Assembly: GCF_024349685.1 (NCBI RefSeq)
Contig: NZ_AP025944.1
Coordinates: 4,160,001 to 4,224,000 of the forward strand
Length of the DNA stretch: 64,000 bases
Source: Pseudomonas sp. LRP2-20
Lineage (GTDB): Bacteria > Pseudomonadota > Gammaproteobacteria > Pseudomonadales > Pseudomonadaceae
Direction: 5' to 3'
Below the pieces are notes generated by a model. The model was not told the DNA's origin, did not search any database, and saw only the letters and a list, made by a program, of their open reading frames with translations. The position numbers were made by a program, and so were the translations under genes. This document shows positions 60,338 to 64,000 of this stretch, in pieces. Within the stretch, counting starts at the first letter, position 1. Each line of letters begins with the position of its first letter.

Positions 60338-61893
60338 TGTGCGGCCTCCGTGGTGGTCAGCCCGAAATCGGCGGGGAAGTACTTGAGGGCGCTGGCCACC
60401 GGGTAGGCGGTCATGCCGCCCATGGCGCACAGCGAGCCGTACTGCATGGTGTCGCACAGGTCGCGCAGCAGCAGGGCCTGGTCATGGCGCTCGCTGAAAT
60501 CGCTGGTCGCGATCAGCCGGTCGACCACCTCCATGCCGCGGGTCGAGCCGATCCGGCACGGGGTGCACTTGCCACAGGATTCCTCGGCGCAGAACTGCAA
60601 GGCGAAACGCGCCATGCTGGCCATGTTCAGGGTGTCGTCGGCCACCACCACGCCGCCGTGGCCGAGCATCGCGCCCATGGCGGCGAACGCCTCGTAGTCC
60701 AGCGGGGTATCGAAGTGGCTGGGCGGTACCCAGGCGCCGAGCGGCCCGCCGACCTGCGCGGCCTTGAGCGGGCGACCGCTGGCGGTGCCGCCGCCATAGC
60801 CTTCCACCAGCTCGCGCAGGGTCAGGCCGAAGGCGCGTTCCACCAGGCCTCCGTGGCGGATATTGCCGGCCAGCTGGAACGGCATGGTGCCCAGCGAACG
60901 GCCCATGCCGAAATCGCGGTAGAACGCCGCGCCCTCGGCCAGGATGACCGGCACCGACGCCAGGGTGAGCACGTTGTGCACCAGCGTCGGCAGGCCGAAC
61001 AGGCCTTCGAGCGCGGGCAGCGGCGGCTTGGCGCGCACGATGCCGCGCTTGCCTTCGATGGATTCGAGCAGCGCGGTTTCCTCGCCGCAGATATAGGCAC
61101 CGGCCCCCACCCGTACCTCCAGGTCGAAGGCCTGGCCGCTGCCGGCCACGTCACTGCCGAGGTAACCGGCATCGCGGGCGATGGCGAGCGCCTGGTTGAG
61201 CACACCGATGGCGTCCGGGTATTCCGAGCGCACATAGATGTAGCCTTGGTCGGCCCCGACGGCGAGGCCGGCGATGATCATGCCTTCGATCAGCAGGAAG
61301 GGGTCGCCCTCCATCAGCATGCGGTCGGCGAAGGTGCCGGAGTCGCCTTCGTCGGCGTTGCACACCACATACTTCTGCGCAGGCGTGGCCTCGCGCACGG
61401 TGCGCCACTTGATGCCAGCCGGGAACGCCGCGCCGCCCCGGCCGCGCAGGCCGGAATCGAGCACGGCAGCGACCACCGCGGCGCCGTCCAGCGCCACGGC
61501 CTTCTCCAGGCCCTTGAAACCGCCGTGGGCACGGTAGTCGTCCAGCGACAATGGGCGGGTGATGCCGGCGCGGGCGAACAGCAGGCGTTGCTGGGTTTTC
61601 AGGTAAGCCAGCTCTTCGACCGCGCCCAGCGCCAGCGAATGACCGCCAGGTTCTCCAGCAAGGGCGTCGAGCAGCGACGCTACATCTTCAGGGCTGACCG
61701 GGCCGAAGCCTTGCCGCCCTTGCGGGGTTTCGCATTCCACCAGCGGCTCCAGCCAGTACAGGCCGCGTGAGCTGGTGCGCTGGATCTCGACCGGCAGTTG
61801 GCGGCGCTCGGCTTGCGTCTGGATAGCAGCAGCGACCTGGTCGGCGCCGACCGCGCGCGCCACCGAATCACAGGAGATGAACAGCTTCAGCAT
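60334..61893 (-). CDS. fdsB: FdsB, formate dehydrogenase beta (NuoF-like, NAD/FMN) subunit
   Basis: 519 residues from MLKLFISCDSVARAVG behind GGAGGG. The N-terminal thioredoxin-like region is followed by the NuoF core: GLRGRGGAAFPAGIKWR (FMN/NADH glycine-rich loop), NADEGDSGTFADRMLMEGDPF, GAYICGEETALLESIEGKRG, and the terminal [4Fe-4S] motif ESCGKCTPCRIGSTRGME. It takes electrons from FdsA and reduces NAD+. It overlaps fdsG by 7 nt and fdsA by 4 nt. Confidence 0.95.
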   Translation of the reverse strand: MLKLFISCDSVARAVGADQVAAAIQTQAERRQLPVEIQRTSSRGLYWLEPLVECETPQGRQGFGPVSPEDVASLLDALAGEPGGHSLALGAVEELAYLKTQQRLLFARAGITRPLSLDDYRAHGGFKGLEKAVALDGAAVVAAVLDSGLRGRGGAAFPAGIKWRTVREATPAQKYVVCNADEGDSGTFADRMLMEGDPFLLIEGMIIAGLAVGADQGYIYVRSEYPDAIGVLNQALAIARDAGYLGSDVAGSGQAFDLEVRVGAGAYICGEETALLESIEGKRGIVRAKPPLPALEGLFGLPTLVHNVLTLASVPVILAEGAAFYRDFGMGRSLGTMPFQLAGNIRHGGLVERAFGLTLRELVEGYGGGTASGRPLKAAQVGGPLGAWVPPSHFDTPLDYEAFAAMGAMLGHGGVVVADDTLNMASMARFALQFCAEESCGKCTPCRIGSTRGMEVVDRLIATSDFSERHDQALLLRDLCDTMQYGSLCAMGGMTAYPVASALKYFPADFGLTTTEAAQ

Positions 61894-62369
61894 GTTTCGC
61901 CCTCCAGGCAACCGTTCACCAGGGCCCGCAAGCGCTCGGGAGTAAGCCGTGCATGCACCTGGCCGTCCAGTTCCAGCGCCGGTGAACAGGCGCAGGCGCC
62001 CAGGCAATACACCGGGCGCAGGCTGATGGCCCCGTCGGCGCTGGTGCCGTGATCATCCAGCGCCAGCTGTTCGCGCAACTGCGCGGCCAGGGCTTCGCTG
62101 CCACGGCTCTGGCACGATTCGGCGCGGCACAGGCGCAGCGTGTGACGGGCCGGCGGTGTGGTGCGGAAGTCGTGATAGAAGCTGATCACCCCGCGCACTT
62201 CGGCGAGGCTGAGGTTGAGGGCGTGGGCGATTTCAGGAACTGCAGCTTCGGGGATGAAACCAACGGCGTCCTGGATGGCGTGAAGGATCGGCAACAGCGC
62301 GCCGGGGGTATCCTTCTTGCGGGTCAGGATGCTCTGGATAGCGGGCAGGTAAAGCAATTCATCAGGCAT
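61887..62369 (-). CDS. fdsG: FdsG, formate dehydrogenase gamma (NuoE-like) subunit
   Basis: 160 residues from MPDELLYLPAIQSILTRKKD. A [2Fe-2S] thioredoxin-like fold with CRAESCQSRGSEAL and CLGACACSPALELDG carrying the cluster cysteines, as in NuoE/HoxE. First gene of the operon; it overlaps fdsB by 7 nt. A regulator (fdsR) and the sulfurtransferase gene (fdsC/fdhD) are not in the window. The frame runs on to 62459 without a credible earlier start. Confidence 0.94.
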   Translation of the reverse strand: MPDELLYLPAIQSILTRKKDTPGALLPILHAIQDAVGFIPEAAVPEIAHALNLSLAEVRGVISFYHDFRTTPPARHTLRLCRAESCQSRGSEALAAQLREQLALDDHGTSADGAISLRPVYCLGACACSPALELDGQVHARLTPERLRALVNGCLEGETC

Positions 62370-62667
62370 ACAGCGGACCTCGGCATCACGGACCCTGCCT
62401 GATTTGTTATAAGGGGCAGGTATCCGGCGTGTTCTGCTGCGGCACACCGGCCACGACACGGTGGCGTGGGCACGGGGGCCTCCTTGCCGATGGCCGTACG
62501 TCTGCGCGCACTGGGCTCATAGGCATCCCACAAGCATGGCACTTGTGGCGCCGAGGGGTTGCATGCGAGCGACCAGGCGCATCCTGAAACCGACCTGAGG
62601 GTTTGTGCTGTCTTTACTGGCCCCACCGCCGGCTAGCCGGCGATAAGGCCCTGGGACCCTGCACCGA
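62370..62667. other. 298-bp spacer upstream of fdsG and downstream of sfnG
   Basis: No gene. It should contain the fds promoter. A perfect 16-bp palindrome CGCCGGCTAGCCGGCG at 62627-62642 lies 26 nt beyond the sfnG stop and may be an end signal. No convincing -35/-10 or sigma-54 site is seen for fds. Confidence 0.55.
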
Positions 62668-63762
62668 TCAAGCGACAGCCTGCACCTGTGCCTTCTCAGC
62701 CTCCAGCGCCCTCACCAATGGCAACACCTGTTCGCCAAAGTACGCCACTTCCTCCTGGAAATGCAGGAACCCGGACAGAATCAAGTCCACCCCCACCGCC
62801 TTCAATGCCACGATGCGCTCGGCAATCTGCCGTGGTGTGCCGATCAGGTTGGTCTTGAAGCCGTCGTTGTACTGCACCAGGTCCTCGAAGCTGGAGTTGG
62901 CCCAGTTGCCCTCGCCTTCCGGGCTGGCGGAGCCGGCATGCTTCACTTCATGGCCAAAAGCCTGCACCGCCTCGGGGTTGGCCTTGTCGATGATCTCCTG
63001 CAACACCGCCCGGGCCTGTTCCTCGGTATCGCGGGCGATGATGAACGCATTCACCCCGATCTTCACCGAATGCCCGTTGGCAGCAGCCTTGGCACGGATA
63101 TCATCGACCTGCGCCTTGATCCCTTCTACCGTATTGCCGTTGGTGAAGTACCAGTCCGACACCCGCGCCGCCATGTCCCGCGCCGCCCTCGAACTGCCGC
63201 CCTGGAAGATTTCCGGGTGCGGCTGCTGCAGCGGCTTGGGCTTGAGGTTGTAGTTGCGAAAGCGATAGAAGTCGCCGTTGAAGGTGAAGTTGTCCTCAGT
63301 CCAGATGCCTTTGAGCGCCCGGATGAACTCTTCGGAGCGGCGATAGCGTTCGTCGTGGTCCAGCCAGGGCTCGCCAATGGCATGGAATTCGCCCTTGAAC
63401 CAGCCCGACACCACGTTGATGGCGATTCGGCCATTGGTGAACTGGTCGATGCTCGCCAGTTGCTTGGCCGCCAGCGCCGGGTTCCATGGGCCAGGCAGAA
63501 TGGCGGCAATGACCTTGAGCTTCTCGGTGGCCGCCAGCAGCGCGTGGCTGATGGTGACCGATTCGTGCTGGTTGTCGGCACCGTAGCCAGCGGTGAAGCG
63601 GATCTGCGACAGGGCGTAGTCGAAACCGGCCCGCTCGGCGATCTGCGCCAGCTTGCGGTTGTAGTCGATGTCCCAGCTGGTGCGCTGCTCGATGGTACTG
63701 ACCACCAAGCCACCACTGACGTTGGGGACCCAGTAGGCGAATTTGATCGGTTGCTGGCTCAT
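62668..63762 (-). CDS. sfnG: SfnG, FMNH2-dependent dimethylsulfone monooxygenase
   Basis: 364 residues, a luciferase-like flavin monooxygenase. It begins MSQQPIKFAYWVPNVSGGLVVSTIEQRTSWD, with FMN-site segments (AILPGPWNPALAAKQLASIDQFTNGRIAINVVSGW) and HPEIFQGGSSRAARDMAARVSDWYFTNG, all matching SfnG. The enzyme converts dimethylsulfone to methanesulfinate as part of sulfur scavenging, with reduced flavin from a separate reductase (SfnF or MsuE) not found here. A sigma-54-type promoter lies upstream, as expected for genes controlled by SfnR. Confidence 0.93.
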   Translation of the reverse strand: MSQQPIKFAYWVPNVSGGLVVSTIEQRTSWDIDYNRKLAQIAERAGFDYALSQIRFTAGYGADNQHESVTISHALLAATEKLKVIAAILPGPWNPALAAKQLASIDQFTNGRIAINVVSGWFKGEFHAIGEPWLDHDERYRRSEEFIRALKGIWTEDNFTFNGDFYRFRNYNLKPKPLQQPHPEIFQGGSSRAARDMAARVSDWYFTNGNTVEGIKAQVDDIRAKAAANGHSVKIGVNAFIIARDTEEQARAVLQEIIDKANPEAVQAFGHEVKHAGSASPEGEGNWANSSFEDLVQYNDGFKTNLIGTPRQIAERIVALKAVGVDLILSGFLHFQEEVAYFGEQVLPLVRALEAEKAQVQAVA

Positions 63763-63804
63763 GAGGGTGCTCCTTGGCAGGACGTGAGAAAGTCCAGGGA
63801 GCGG

Positions 63805-63820
63805 AGCAGCAACCGTGCCA
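63805..63820 (-). promoter_or_regulatory. Candidate sigma-54 promoter of sfnG
   Basis: On the minus strand TGGCACGGTTGCTGCT: TGGCAC at -24, GC at -12, with GG and GC separated by exactly 10 nt. One mismatch to TTGCA/T in the -12 box. It lies about 43 bp upstream of the sfnG ATG. SfnR-type regulators of sulfone use are sigma-54 dependent, which supports this. Confidence 0.55.
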
Positions 63821-64000
63821 GGGCAGAAAGTGCTTCAAGTTCAACGAGATGACAAAAAGGTTGGGGAGCGCTGCCTGCCTCCAGCAAGGCAAGCTGCTGA
63901 AACACTGTGCGCCAGCCAACACCTACACCGCTAGCCCAACGGCACCTCGGCCAAGCAGTGAAGTGAATCCGCAGTGCCGGATGAACAATGGGCGCTTTGA

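Overview
The window is high-GC Gammaproteobacterial chromosome. Its gene order and protein sequences point to the Pseudomonas putida group: cysH-cysB, aroF, oprI, tesA, greB, the ppiD-hupB-lon-clpX-clpP-tig block, fdsGBAD, sfnG, and REP elements ending in TGTGGGAGCGGGCTTGCC-type arms. This is inferred from recognised families and remembered synteny; no search was run. There is no prophage, rRNA operon or CRISPR array.

Layout. 0-19 kb is core genome: sulfate assimilation (cysH end, cysB), a UspA protein, a ketopantoate reductase-like enzyme, DAHP synthase, the OprI lipoprotein with an L,D-transpeptidase, TesA diverging from a LolD/FtsX-type ABC pair, GreB, DoxX, an MltF-type transglycosylase, TatD, a chemoreceptor, a thioesterase and a CHAD protein. 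19-30.4 kb holds a patatin, the protein quality-control block ppiD-hupB-lon-clpX-clpP-tig (all on the minus strand) and a tRNA cluster (His-Leu-His-Arg). 30.6-33.4 kb holds folD and an ornithine cyclodeaminase with an Lrp-type regulator. 33.4-38.2 kb is one 1593-residue gene for a predicted LRR-NEL E3 ubiquitin ligase/toxin-like effector, the most striking accessory gene. 38.2-49.8 kb holds a C4-dicarboxylate transporter with two tandem GntR/FCD regulators, a PACE efflux protein with a divergent LysR gene, a dCache chemoreceptor, a TauE/SafE permease, an altered histidine phosphatase, a heme oxygenase and a Tat-exported HisC-like aminotransferase.

49.8-51.3 kb looks like a small scarred accessory spot: a complete RES/Xre toxin-antitoxin pair, then an ArsB N-terminal remnant, then a truncated antitoxin-like ORF. 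51.2-55.1 kb is an SOS locus in which umuC and umuD are separated by an oppositely oriented MFS gene. Each has its own canonical LexA box, and the umuD box is shared with a divergent SRAP (YedK/HMCES) gene. 55.2-63.8 kb holds a YddA/SbmA-like ABC exporter, the NAD-dependent formate dehydrogenase operon fdsGBAD with overlapping genes, and sfnG (dimethylsulfone monooxygenase) with a sigma-54-like promoter.

Non-coding structure includes four head-to-head REP pairs, a 20-bp perfect-stem repeat near 11.9 kb, and two copies of a 221-bp imperfect palindrome with terminal inverted repeats of about 60 bp (29618-29838 and 46161-46381) that looks like a non-autonomous mobile element.
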